Positions 34,252 to 42,729 of a stretch of 64,000 bases of DNA are shown here, piece by piece (the first letter of the stretch is position 1; the number at the start of each line of letters is the position of its first letter). A program made the translations under genes and the position numbers. The notes under the pieces were generated by a model that ran no database searches, was not told the origin of the DNA, and was given only the letters and a program-made list of their open reading frames with translations. This stretch comes from Lysobacterales bacterium. GTDB lineage: Bacteria > Pseudomonadota > Gammaproteobacteria > Xanthomonadales > Xanthomonadaceae. The stretch is taken from positions 186,001 to 250,000 of the forward strand of contig JAFLDZ010000004.1 of NCBI GenBank assembly GCA_017302135.1. The letters run 5' to 3'.

Positions 34252-34358
34252 GAGACGTGCGGGCCGCGTGGCGGTCCCGACAGAGGTGGGGATACTAGCA
34301 GCACCACCCGGCGGGCTCCATCCGGCAGGTGCGGTCCGTGGGGTTTTCAGCGCTGGGG

Positions 34359-35060
34359 TCAGCGCAACCCGGCGCAGTCGATGGTGCGCGACTGCGCAGC
34401 GCCGCTGGCCCGGCGGGCGGCGGCGAGGTCGGTATCGGCTTGGATCGCGACGTCGACCCAGCGCGCGATGCGGCCTTCGCCCAGCGCTTCGGCCTTGGCC
34501 TCGAAACCCGCAGCGCGCAGGGCGGCGGCGTGCTGCTGCGCCCGGGCTTCGCCGCTGAACCGTCCGAGCGCGATGCTGTTGGCCTCGGCGCCGTCGCCGA
34601 CGACCATCAGATCGGCGAAGCCGGCGGCCTTGAGCTTGTCGGCGTTGGCGTTTGCGGCGGCACGGTCGGCAGCGGCCGGCAGGTAGACCCGCCAACCGCG
34701 TTCACCGCCCGTCTGCGTCTGGCGGGTGCGCAGGCGCAGCGCACCCGGACGCAGGGCCGTCTGCGCGGCGGCCAGTGCGGCGGCATCGGCGAACGGCCCG
34801 AAACTGACGCAGCGTTCCGGTGCGGCCGGCGGCGGTACGGCCTCCGCGGCGGCTTTGGTTTCGGGCGGCAGCGCAGTTGCTTCGGCGACAGGCGCGGGCG
34901 CGGGCCTGGAGCCGGGGCGTTCGCTGAGCAGTTGCAGGCGCGCGATCCCCGATGGCGCGTCTTCGACAACAGCAGGCGCGGTGTCCGACCGCGACAGCCA
35001 CCATGCGGCGATGCCGAGGTTGAGGACCACCAGGAAAACGATCAGTGCGCGCAGGCTCAT
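34359..35060 (-). CDS. SPOR-domain membrane protein
   Basis: A 233-residue bitopic protein. It has an N-terminal membrane helix (ALIVFLVVLNLGIAAWWL, residues 4-21), a Pro/Ala-rich linker, and a C-terminal SPOR-like repeat region (about residues 90-225: CVSFGPFADAAALAAAQTAL, GWRVYLPAAADRAAANANADKLKAAGF). SPOR domains bind denuded glycan in septal peptidoglycan, so a role at division sites is likely. Its ATG overlaps the coaX stop by ATGA, so it is the last gene of the plsY-birA-coaX chain. The ATG at 35060 is chosen on that basis. Confidence 0.8.
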   Translation of the reverse strand: MSLRALIVFLVVLNLGIAAWWLSRSDTAPAVVEDAPSGIARLQLLSERPGSRPAPAPVAEATALPPETKAAAEAVPPPAAPERCVSFGPFADAAALAAAQTALRPGALRLRTRQTQTGGERGWRVYLPAAADRAAANANADKLKAAGFADLMVVGDGAEANSIALGRFSGEARAQQHAAALRAAGFEAKAEALGEGRIARWVDVAIQADTDLAAARRASGAAQSRTIDCAGLR

Positions 35061-35818
35061 GCCGGCATTCTGGCCCAAGCGGCCAACCCTTCCAACACCA
35101 GCGCCGGCGCGCGCAGCGCATTGCCGTCCAGACCGGGCAACGCATCGATGCCGCCGCCGTGCAGCAGCACGCGCGGCGCTATGCCGAGCAGCGTCGTTCC
35201 CGCGTCCAGCGCCTCGCGGATCAGCGCCAGCGCCGCGCCGTCGCAGCCCGAGCGCAGCGCGTCGAGGGTGTTGTTGGCGAATGCGACGAGTTCGCCGCCC
35301 TGTTCTGGCAACTGCGTCGCGCGTGCATGCAGCGCCTCGCGCATCAGCGCAGGCGAGGGTGCGATGCGCCCGCCGCGATGCCGACCGTCGGCGTCGAGCA
35401 GATCGAGCGTGATCGCGGTGCCGATGCCGACGACCAGCCATGCCGGCGTGTCGCCTGCAAGCCTGCCGCGCGCATGCGCGCCGAGCATCGCCAGAAAACG
35501 ATCCGCGCCCAGCGTCTCCGGCTGCGGATAGCCGATCCGCAGATCGCCGGAGCGCGACACCGTCCGCGCGATCGAAATCCGCCCGCAGCGCACGGTCAGC
35601 GCGTCGAGCAGATGCGTGCGCAGCGTTGCCGAGCCCACGGTGGTCAGCGCCGCCGCGTCGAAGCGTGCCGGCAATTCGGCATCCCAACCGGCGGGCAGGG
35701 TTTCGCCGTCGTGGGCCACGGCCACGACGTTGCCGATCCTGCCGTCATCGTTCAGCGCCGCGTATTTCAGCCGGGTGTTGCCGAGGTCGAAAAGGAAGGT
35801 CGTCATCGCCGTCATCAT
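35057..35818 (-). CDS. coaX: Type III pantothenate kinase
   Basis: A 253-residue type III pantothenate kinase, which phosphorylates pantothenate in the first step of CoA synthesis. The N-terminal phosphate loop is FLFDLGNTRLKYA, and the central GADRFLAMLGAHAR and VVGIGTAITLDLLDADGRHRGGRIAPS are family signatures; a Gly-rich GGGID is near the C-terminus. The ATG at 35818 overlaps the birA stop by ATGA; an internal ATG at 35806 gives the more typical MTTFLFDLGNT start. Co-location with birA is a common bacterial arrangement. Confidence 0.95.
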   Translation of the reverse strand: MMTAMTTFLFDLGNTRLKYAALNDDGRIGNVVAVAHDGETLPAGWDAELPARFDAAALTTVGSATLRTHLLDALTVRCGRISIARTVSRSGDLRIGYPQPETLGADRFLAMLGAHARGRLAGDTPAWLVVGIGTAITLDLLDADGRHRGGRIAPSPALMREALHARATQLPEQGGELVAFANNTLDALRSGCDGAALALIREALDAGTTLLGIAPRVLLHGGGIDALPGLDGNALRAPALVLEGLAAWARMPA

Positions 35819-36669
35819 GCCTGTGACGGCATGCGTTTGCGTACGCTGACTTCGCCCGCCCGCAGGAGGATTTCACCGGTGGCGGCGCGCAGCCGCAGCG
35901 CGCCGTCTTCCGCAAGTCCGACCGCGACGCCCGCATGCGCAACGCCGCCGATGGTGGCGGTCACATCGGCATCGCGCAGCGCATCGAGCGCATCGAATCG
36001 CGCAAGGAACGGCGCAAGGCCTTCGATATCGAAACGATCGATCGCATCGACCAGCGACGCCAGCACTGCTGCGGCGATGGCGGTTCGCGAGGGCAGCGTA
36101 TCGCCGAGCAAGGCATGCAGATCGGTCCACGGTTGATCGATCGCATCGGTGGTGTCTTCCGGCATCCGTACATTCAAACCGAGCCCGATCACCGCGCGCG
36201 ACCGCCCGTCCTGCATTCCGCCTTCGATCAGCACGCCGCCGATCTTGCGGAGCGAATCGCCATCATCGACCACCAGATCGTTTGGCCACTTGACCCGCAC
36301 TGCACGCGCACCGAGCGCGTGCAGTGCATCGGCAGTCGCGATGCCCACGACCAGACTGAGTCCGCCGAGTCGCGCGAGTCCGCCATCGAAACGCCGCGCA
36401 AGCGACAGATACAGATTGCTGCCGGGCGGCGATGCCCATAAACGGCCATGCCGGCCGCGACCGCCGGTCTGCTGTTCCGCGAACAGCGCGTCGATGCCGC
36501 TCGCGGACGTCTGCCGGCGCAGCAGTTCGCTGTTGGTCGAATCGATCCGGTCGACGATATCCAGCGTCGCGATCCGTGTCCGCGTCGTCGCCGACAGCTT
36601 TGTGCGCAGCGACGCGGTGCTCAGCGCGTCGTCGAAGCGAGGCGCGTCGTCTAAGCGATTCTGGCTCAT
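35815..36669 (-). CDS. birA: Biotin-[acetyl-CoA-carboxylase] ligase, no DNA-binding domain
   Basis: A 284-residue biotin protein ligase that activates biotin with ATP and attaches it to the carboxyl-carrier protein. Motifs: STNSELLRR, the GRGRHGR biotinyl-AMP loop, VKWPNDLVVDDG and LIEGGMQDGRSRAVIGLGLNV. The N-terminal 30 residues have no helix-turn-helix, so it is a monofunctional (group I) enzyme rather than a BirA repressor. The ATG overlaps the plsY stop by ATGA; the stop overlaps the coaX start in the same way. Confidence 0.93.
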   Translation of the reverse strand: MSQNRLDDAPRFDDALSTASLRTKLSATTRTRIATLDIVDRIDSTNSELLRRQTSASGIDALFAEQQTGGRGRHGRLWASPPGSNLYLSLARRFDGGLARLGGLSLVVGIATADALHALGARAVRVKWPNDLVVDDGDSLRKIGGVLIEGGMQDGRSRAVIGLGLNVRMPEDTTDAIDQPWTDLHALLGDTLPSRTAIAAAVLASLVDAIDRFDIEGLAPFLARFDALDALRDADVTATIGGVAHAGVAVGLAEDGALRLRAATGEILLRAGEVSVRKRMPSQA

Positions 36670-37301
36670 GTGCGACGTGCCAACCGATGCAGCAGCCGTG
36701 CTTTCTCGAACCGGGATTCGGTGCCCGCGCGCAGCCGCGCGAGATTGGCGCGATGGGTGAACAGCAGCAGCACCGCGACCGCGACCGCGAACACGAGCCG
36801 GATCGCATCCGCGTGCGTGGTCAGCGCCAGCACGACCAGCGAGATGCCTGCGAGGATCGTGCTGAGGCCGACATAGCCGGTGAGGATCAATCCGCACAGC
36901 CAGACCGCCAGCAGGATCGGCACCGCCGCCGGCCACAGCATCAGCACCCCGCCGACCACCGTCGCAGCGCCTTTGCCGCCGCGGAAGCCGTGCCAGACCG
37001 GCCAGACGTGGCCGATGCTGGCCGCGAATGCGGTCGCGCAAGGCAGCCATGCCGCATGCGGACCTTGCGCTAAACGCAGCCCCAGCCATGCCGCGAGCGC
37101 GCCCTTGCCGATATCGATGACGATCACGCCGAGCGCGAACTTCGCGCCCTGCGTGCGGAAGGCGTTGGTGCCGCCGGCATTGCCACTGCCCTGGGTGCGG
37201 ATATCGACGCCGCGCAGTTTTCCCAGCAACAGGCTGCCCGACAGCGAACCGAGCAGGTAGGCAGCGAGGATGAGTCCGAACGAAAAGACGGTGGTGTTCA
37301 C
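36666..37301 (-). CDS. plsY: Acyl-phosphate:glycerol-3-phosphate acyltransferase
   Basis: A 211-residue inner-membrane enzyme with five helices that transfers an acyl group from acyl-phosphate to glycerol 3-phosphate, the first acylation of phospholipid synthesis. Motifs: YLLGSLSGSLLLGKLRGVDIRTQGSGNAGGTNAFR, GKGALAAWLG and GHVWPVWHGFRGGKGAATVVGGV. Translation starts at a GTG whose last two bases overlap the stop of the upstream gene (GTGA). A fused FakA-FakB protein, which makes acyl-phosphate, is encoded just upstream on the same strand. Confidence 0.95.
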   Translation of the reverse strand: MNTTVFSFGLILAAYLLGSLSGSLLLGKLRGVDIRTQGSGNAGGTNAFRTQGAKFALGVIVIDIGKGALAAWLGLRLAQGPHAAWLPCATAFAASIGHVWPVWHGFRGGKGAATVVGGVLMLWPAAVPILLAVWLCGLILTGYVGLSTILAGISLVVLALTTHADAIRLVFAVAVAVLLLFTHRANLARLRAGTESRFEKARLLHRLARRT

Positions 37302-37603
37302 GGTTCAATCTTCACACATTTGCCGAAAATCGAATCCGGTCCGATCCATCCGTTGATGTAACCGCGATTGTTGCCGATCTGGAACCGTGGCTCCTGGATC
37401 GCCTTGATGAGATGGAGATACTCGGCGCCTTTGACTTTGCACAGCACGATATCGTCGACCTGCAGTGTCGATGGATCGGTGAGGGGTTCGACCGTGCAAA
37501 GCTGGCCGGATTCGATGCGGCCCGTCATCGAACCGCCGTGTGGACGGAACGAGACGGCTTGTCCCGACTGCAAATTTTCGATATGCCTTGTCGCCCAGCC
37601 CAT
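37298..37603 (-). CDS. Small soluble protein with S24/S26 (LexA/signal-peptidase) fold
   Basis: A 101-residue protein with the layout of an S24/S26 catalytic domain: the Ser of HGGSM at residue 25, followed by DDIVLCKVKGAEYLHLIKAI with a Lys at residue 67 in the place of the general base, and a C-terminal GNNRGYINGWIGPDSIFGKCVKI that matches the end of signal peptidases and LexA-type domains. There is no membrane helix and no HTH. It heads the chain to plsY (GTGA overlap). Protease or autoprotease activity is inferred only; it could also be a binding-only fold relic. Confidence 0.7.
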   Translation of the reverse strand: MGWATRHIENLQSGQAVSFRPHGGSMTGRIESGQLCTVEPLTDPSTLQVDDIVLCKVKGAEYLHLIKAIQEPRFQIGNNRGYINGWIGPDSIFGKCVKIEP

Positions 37604-37648
37604 GGGTTACCCGTACGTCGTCGGTGTCGAAGAGATGATCGGCGGAGA

Positions 37649-38035
37649 TTATTGCTTGAGTGCTCCGGCATGCGTCGGCGCTTGACGTTTTCGGATCGCC
37701 CGCACGATGCCGCCGACGATCGCGGCGACCGCCGGAAAAACCAGCAGGGTCAGCGACGAGAACAGCAGCAACAGGATCCACGCCCGCGTTTCGCTGCTGC
37801 CGAACAGATAGGCGTATGCGTTCATGCCGATCCATGCGCCGACCAAACAGAGCAGCGCGCGCAGCATGCCGGCGCGCAGTCCGATGACCAGTGTCGGGAT
37901 CGCCAGCACGGCTTGGCAGACGAAGAATCCCGTCGCGTTGTCGAAGGGCTCGAATTTTCCGGACATCAGCTGCGAAGCGCCCCAGCTCAGTGGTCCAAGC
38001 AACAGCCCGATCGCGAAAACAGCGAGGCTACGCAT
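37649..38035 (-). CDS. Small integral membrane protein
   Basis: A 128-residue hydrophobic protein with about four helices (SLAVFAIGLLLGPLSWG, GFFVCQAVLAIPTLVIGL, ALLCLVGAWIGMNAYAYLF, WILLLLFSSLTLLVFPAVAAIVGGIV) and a basic tail. The ATG at 38035 lies 7 bases from the end of the FakAB-like gene (38043), so the two are probably co-transcribed. No family assigned. Confidence 0.65.
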   Translation of the reverse strand: MRSLAVFAIGLLLGPLSWGASQLMSGKFEPFDNATGFFVCQAVLAIPTLVIGLRAGMLRALLCLVGAWIGMNAYAYLFGSSETRAWILLLLFSSLTLLVFPAVAAIVGGIVRAIRKRQAPTHAGALKQ

Positions 38036-38042
38036 GCGTTGG

Positions 38043-39977
38043 CTACTCCGCCGCCGGCTGGAACGATGCCACCAATGTCTCACGCCCCGCATGCGCGCCG
38101 ATGGCGGGACCGGTTTCGACCAGGTGCGCTTCGGCCAGGTCCAGCCGCTCGCGCAGTGCGGCGAGCAGCCGTTCGCCGTCGGCGAAGGCATCGCAGTGAC
38201 CAACGATCGCACGCAGCCGCGTGTTTGCGCCCAACGCCTTGCGCACGCGCTTGGCGACATAACCGGCAAAGGCTTCCGGTGCCTTCGCCTTTGCGATCAA
38301 GCCGCCGGCGATGCCCAGCTTGCCGTTGGTGTTCACTTTCGCCACCGGCGTGAGCCCGGTGAGTCTCACCGCCGATTCGGCCCACCCCGGAATACGTCCG
38401 CCGCGCACCGCGTGACGGATGTCGCGCGCCATCGCCCAGGTGAGGGTGAGCGGACGCAGGCGTTCGAGTTCGCGCACGATCGCATCGGCATGCGCGCCTG
38501 CATCGGCCATCTCCGCCGCGCGCCACGCCAGCAGCCCTTGTCCGCCGGCGACGTTGATGCTGTCGAAAACGTGAATTTTGCCGCCTGCGCCGAGGTCGTC
38601 GCCCCGGGCCGCCGCGTGCTCGGCAGATTGCAGCGTGCCCGACAAGGCGCGCGACAGCCCGACGTAGATCACGTCCGGATGGTGCGCGCACAGGAATTCG
38701 AAGTGCCGCCGGAAATCGCCCGGCGGCGGCTGGCTGGTGCGCGGCAACTGCGGCGACGTGGCCATGCGCCGGTAGAACTCGGCGGTGGCGAGACCGATCT
38801 TGTCGAGATAATCGCGGTCGTCCAGATTCACGCGCACCGGCACCACGTGTACGGCGTAGCGTTCGGCGATGGCTTCGGGCAGATCGACGGCGCTGTCGGT
38901 GACGATCGCCACGCGGTCTTCGCGTTCGGTGCTGCGCGACTGCAGCAGCATGTCGTCGGCCTTCATGGCTTCGACCGTCGCGAACGCTGCGCAGGCGTCG
39001 AACAGTTGCTGCGGCGCGCCCACGTGCGCATGCACGCGCATCCGTGTGCCGCCGCCAGCGAGCACCATCGAATCCGCGCCGATCGCCTCCAGTGCCGTGC
39101 GCAGCGCGTCGCGCTGGATCGGCGCACCGCGTTCGCTGTCGACGATCAACAGGCACTCCGTGCACCAGCGGCGATCCGGATCGACCGCGTCGTGCGCCGG
39201 ATGCGCATGGTCGCTGTTGTCGTCTTCGTCGCTTTCGTTCGCTGCGCGCAGGGTCGCATGCAGACGCACCGCGCGCGGGCCACCGTCCACAAATTCGCCG
39301 ATCCCCTCGAGCAGATCGACGAAGCCCTGTGCGCCGGCATCGACCACGCCTGCTCTTTGCAGAAGCGCCATCTGCTGCGGCGTACGCGCCAACGCGCGCC
39401 GCGCTTCTACCAAAGCCCGGGTGAAACCGCCGCGCGGGTCGTTGCGCAGTTGCGCTGCGGATTCTTCCATCGCATCGGCGAAGCTGTCGATCACGCTGAG
39501 GATCGTGCCTTCCACCGGGTGGGCGAGCGCAGCGCGGGCACTGTCGGCGCCATGGCGGACCGCCGCGGCCAGCGTCTGCGCGTCCAGCGAGGGCTGCGCG
39601 CGGGCATGCTCGGCCACGCCGTGCAGGAACTGGGCGAGGATCGCGCCGGAATTGCCGCGCGCGCCGTCGATGGCGTCGTCGCCGATCCGTTTCAGCAACT
39701 CGCCGATATGGCGGCTGCGCCGGCTCAGGGCGCCGTTGAGGACGCTGCCGAGGGTGAAGGCGAGGTTGTTGCCGGTGTCGCCGTCGGCGACCGGGAAGAC
39801 ATTGATCTTGTTCAGCCCATCGCGGGCGGCGATGACCCGGCGGGTGCCCGCGATCAGCGCACGGCGCAGCGCTGGCGCCGTCAGATGGGCAGCCGTGGTG
39901 GCTGTGGTGCTGGAATTGCCGCCAGCGTTGGACTGAAAGCCTGAAGAGACTGTGTTCACGGCGAGAGTCTGCCGCAA
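38043..39977 (-). CDS. Fused FakA-like (DAK2) and FakB-like (DegV) fatty-acid kinase protein
   Basis: A 644-residue fusion. The N-terminal DAK2/DhaL domain (about residues 33-230) has the ATP/Mg site NVFPVADGDTGNN (Asp65, Asp67) and GARGNSGAILAQFL. A middle segment with WCTECLLIVD and RMRVHAHV carries the Cys and His-x-His of the FakA middle domain. A DegV/FakB domain (about 360-640) follows with VAIVTDSAVDLP, VVPVRVNLDDRDYLD, TSQPPPGDF and VIYVGLSRALSGTLQ. In staphylococci FakA and FakB are separate proteins that phosphorylate fatty acids; here both are in one chain. plsY, which uses the acyl-phosphate product, is about 0.7 kb downstream. Confidence 0.88.
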   Translation of the reverse strand: MRQTLAVNTVSSGFQSNAGGNSSTTATTAAHLTAPALRRALIAGTRRVIAARDGLNKINVFPVADGDTGNNLAFTLGSVLNGALSRRSRHIGELLKRIGDDAIDGARGNSGAILAQFLHGVAEHARAQPSLDAQTLAAAVRHGADSARAALAHPVEGTILSVIDSFADAMEESAAQLRNDPRGGFTRALVEARRALARTPQQMALLQRAGVVDAGAQGFVDLLEGIGEFVDGGPRAVRLHATLRAANESDEDDNSDHAHPAHDAVDPDRRWCTECLLIVDSERGAPIQRDALRTALEAIGADSMVLAGGGTRMRVHAHVGAPQQLFDACAAFATVEAMKADDMLLQSRSTEREDRVAIVTDSAVDLPEAIAERYAVHVVPVRVNLDDRDYLDKIGLATAEFYRRMATSPQLPRTSQPPPGDFRRHFEFLCAHHPDVIYVGLSRALSGTLQSAEHAAARGDDLGAGGKIHVFDSINVAGGQGLLAWRAAEMADAGAHADAIVRELERLRPLTLTWAMARDIRHAVRGGRIPGWAESAVRLTGLTPVAKVNTNGKLGIAGGLIAKAKAPEAFAGYVAKRVRKALGANTRLRAIVGHCDAFADGERLLAALRERLDLAEAHLVETGPAIGAHAGRETLVASFQPAAE

Positions 39978-40099
39978 CTCATGCCATCATGGATGTTGCG
40001 CCGCAGCACACGCCGCCTGCCGCAACGGATGACGGCGGCGCAGCGGCAGGGCGGTCACATCCGCGTTATAGTCGGCGTCTAGTCTGGGCCTCCGCCACG

Positions 40100-40399
40100 A
40101 TGGATACCGTCATGCGCCGTTCCTGCATCATTCCGTTCACGCTGTTGCTGCTCGCGCTGGTCAGTTTCCAGGTCGCTGCGCGCACCTCGCCGCTGTCGAA
40201 TGCGGGCGAAGATGCAGTCGGTTGCTCCGATGCCGGCGCTACCGACGATCAACAGGCCGACCCGGCCAACAAGTCCACAGCGATCAAGCGCGCTGCAGCG
40301 CCGGCCGCAACCAAGGCGCGCCCCGCAGTGCGCGGCAGCGACACCACGCCGGGACGCGCGCCACGCTGGCACCGTTTCCTGCCCGGCATGTACCGCTGA
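40100..40399 (+). CDS. Small hypothetical secreted protein
   Basis: A 99-residue protein with a signal peptide (FTLLLLALVSFQVAA, cleaved before RTSPLS). The mature part is short, hydrophilic and probably disordered, ending WHRFLPGMYR. Starts at 40100 or 40112 are possible. No family is recognised; the gene overlaps no real neighbour but is close to the peptidase gene that follows. Confidence 0.45.
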   Translation: MDTVMRRSCIIPFTLLLLALVSFQVAARTSPLSNAGEDAVGCSDAGATDDQQADPANKSTAIKRAAAPAATKARPAVRGSDTTPGRAPRWHRFLPGMYR

Positions 40400-40421
40400 G
40401 TTTTCCCCGCGCGCCCCGCAC

Positions 40422-41204
40422 TTGCGCTGGTTCCGTGGGCTGTTCGCCCGCCCCGCCCCGATCGACGCCGCCCAGTGGCGTCGCGTCCGTACATCGTTGC
40501 CATGGGTCGAAAGGCTCGATCCCGAACGCGACGGCCGTCTTCGCGCGCTGACTGCGGAATTCCTGCACGGCAAGACCATCACGCCGGTGGACGGTCTGAT
40601 GCTGGATCCGGACCAGCGCCGTACGCTTGCCGCCCTGTGCTGTTTGCCGCTGCTCGAATTCGGCGCGGAAGGTCTGCACGGCTGGTCGCAGTTGATCGTC
40701 TATCCCGACGCGTTCCGGGTGCAGCGCGACCACATCGATGCCGCCGGGGTGCTGCATATCGAGGACGATGAGCTCAGCGGCGAGGCCTGGGATGCCGGCC
40801 CGTTGATCCTGTCCTGGGCGGATGTCTGCGCGGACATCGACGATCCCGAATCCGGTTGCTGCGTCGCCGTGCATGAAATGGCGCACAAGCTGGACATGCT
40901 CGATGGCGCGATCGACGGCACGCCGCCGCTGCCGCGCGACTGGCAGCGCGAGTGGGCGCGCGATTTCCAGAGCGCATACGACGCATTCGTGAGCCAGGTG
41001 GAGGCGGGCCGGGAAACCGCGATCGACCCGTACGCCGCCGAGGCGACCGATGAATTCTTCGCGGTTTGCAGCGAATATCACTTCAGCGCGCCGCAGTTGC
41101 TGCGTGAAGAGATGCCGGCGATCGCGTCGCATCTGCTGCGGTTCTACGGCGAGAGCCCCTTCGCCGAAGGGACTTCAGCTCCGAAAAGCGCCGGTCGGGT
41201 ATGA
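40422..41204 (+). CDS. MtfA-like zinc-dependent peptidase (M90)
   Basis: A metallopeptidase with the zincin motif HEMAHKLDMLDG, in which the two His and the Glu form the active site. The opening LRWFRGLFARPAPIDAAQW and the central HIEDDELSGEAWDAGPLILSWADVCAD are typical of the MtfA/M90 family, about 265 residues. There is no ATG in the right frame near the domain start, and the most likely start is TTG at 40422, giving 260 residues; CTG or GTG further upstream cannot be ruled out. In E. coli MtfA interacts with Mlc; no glucose link is implied here. Confidence 0.82.
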   Translation: MRWFRGLFARPAPIDAAQWRRVRTSLPWVERLDPERDGRLRALTAEFLHGKTITPVDGLMLDPDQRRTLAALCCLPLLEFGAEGLHGWSQLIVYPDAFRVQRDHIDAAGVLHIEDDELSGEAWDAGPLILSWADVCADIDDPESGCCVAVHEMAHKLDMLDGAIDGTPPLPRDWQREWARDFQSAYDAFVSQVEAGRETAIDPYAAEATDEFFAVCSEYHFSAPQLLREEMPAIASHLLRFYGESPFAEGTSAPKSAGRV

Positions 41205-41232
41205 AGGCTTCCCACCATGCAGGCAGCCGACG

Positions 41233-42651
41233 TTACAACCCCGGCGGCAAGGTCACTTCGAAACGCGCGCCGCCGAGTTCTTCCGACACGCCGACCTCAA
41301 GCTCGCCGCGATAGCTGCGCACGATGTCCTGCACGATCGCCAGACCGATGCCGTGGCCCTGCACACGCTCGTCTCCGCGCACGCCGCGTTGCAGTACCAG
41401 CGCGATTTTCGCCTCCGGAATGCCGGGGCCGTCGTCTTCCACCACCAGCAGCAGGCCGGGCCGGCGATTCGGTGCGGTGCCGCCGGCTTTCGCCGTGAGC
41501 AATACCCGCGTACGCGCCCATTTGAACGCATTCTCCAGCAGGTTGCCGAGCAGTTCCTGCAGGTCGCCCTTTTCGCCATAGAAACGGGCATCCGCGTCGA
41601 TCTCGAATTCGCAGAACACGCCTTTCGTCGCATAGACTTTTTCCAGTCCGCGCACGATTTCCTCGGCATTGCTTTCGATCGCGAGCGGCGCCGCGAACAG
41701 CTTGTGGCCGCCCGACGCGGCGCGACTGAGCTGATAACCGACCAGATCGTTCATGCGCTTGAGCTGGTCATCGAGTTCGGCGCGCAGCTCCGGGCCGTCG
41801 GTGCCGCTGTCCATCCGGCTGCGCAGCACCGCCAGCGGCGTTTTCAGGCTGTGCGCGAGGTCGGCGAGGATGTTGCGTTGGCGTTCGAGGTTCTCGCGCT
41901 CGCTCTCGATGAAGGCGTTGATGCTTTCGGTCAGCGGTTCCAGCTCGCGCGGATGACGTTCGCCCATCCGGTGCGCGATGCCGCGCTGCACGCGCTTGAG
42001 TTCGTCGATCACGCGCCGCAGCGGCAGCAGGCTCCAGCGCAATACCAGCACCTGCAGCAACAGCAACAAGACACCCACGCCACCCAGATAACCCCACAGC
42101 GCGCGCCGGAAGACCGTCAGTTGGCTCTGCAGCCGTGCGGTGTCTTCCAGAATGTAGATGGTGTGCGGCACTTCGTCGGACAGATCGTCGCCCGGCCACA
42201 CCAGGCCGTAACCGAACCGGTACGCCTGACTGGTTTCGCCGTTCGACTTCACGTATTCCAGCGGTCCTTCGAAACGTTCGGTCCCGGCCTTGAGCATGCG
42301 TACCGGCGGCAACTGCGGCCCACGCGCCGAATCCGAATCCCACAGCACGAAAGGCAGCACGATCTGCGCGTACAGCCCGCTTCCTGGCCGTTTCAGGCGA
42401 GGATCGGGCAGCTTGTCGTCGTAAGGCGGCACCAGATCGCCGCCGCGGCTGAACTCGGTTTCGCTGGCGAAGTCCAGAGCGTAATCGCGCAGCCGGCCGC
42501 GCAGGATGTTCTCGGCGGTGTTGAGAAACGCGCGGTCCAGGGCGTAGCCGGCCAGCGCGAGAAAGGCGATCAACCCGAGGCTGGCCGCCAGCAGTTGCCG
42601 CGTCTGCAGAGAGCGCGGGCGCCAGTGGTAGAGGCGCTCACGCGTGGCCAT
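41233..42651 (-). CDS. phoQ: Sensor histidine kinase PhoQ
   Basis: A 472-residue bitopic sensor kinase. TM1 is at about residues 20-40 (LLAASLGLIAFLALAGYALD), the periplasmic sensor domain has acidic stretches, TM2 is at about 190-208 (LWGYLGGVGVLLLLLQVL), then HAMP, then the H-box LADLAHSLKTPLAVLRSRM with the phosphorylated His. The N box NLLENAFKWA and G1 box VEDDGPGIP follow. The partner regulator is encoded 78 bp upstream on the same strand. PhoQ senses low Mg2+, acidic pH or cationic peptides in related bacteria. The ATG at 42651 is chosen; 42672 is possible. Confidence 0.92.
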   Translation of the reverse strand: MATRERLYHWRPRSLQTRQLLAASLGLIAFLALAGYALDRAFLNTAENILRGRLRDYALDFASETEFSRGGDLVPPYDDKLPDPRLKRPGSGLYAQIVLPFVLWDSDSARGPQLPPVRMLKAGTERFEGPLEYVKSNGETSQAYRFGYGLVWPGDDLSDEVPHTIYILEDTARLQSQLTVFRRALWGYLGGVGVLLLLLQVLVLRWSLLPLRRVIDELKRVQRGIAHRMGERHPRELEPLTESINAFIESERENLERQRNILADLAHSLKTPLAVLRSRMDSGTDGPELRAELDDQLKRMNDLVGYQLSRAASGGHKLFAAPLAIESNAEEIVRGLEKVYATKGVFCEFEIDADARFYGEKGDLQELLGNLLENAFKWARTRVLLTAKAGGTAPNRRPGLLLVVEDDGPGIPEAKIALVLQRGVRGDERVQGHGIGLAIVQDIVRSYRGELEVGVSEELGGARFEVTLPPGL

Positions 42652-42729
42652 GGCGGGCATCGGGCAGCGCATGCGCGATGAGGCCGCGCGTGGAAGCGCG
42701 GCCTCGAGTGCGCAGCGGTGCGGTCAGGT

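Noticed and set aside
37298..37603. Possible phage repressor remnant, because of the S24-like fold.
   Set aside because: No helix-turn-helix, no phage genes nearby, and it is part of a tight housekeeping gene chain.
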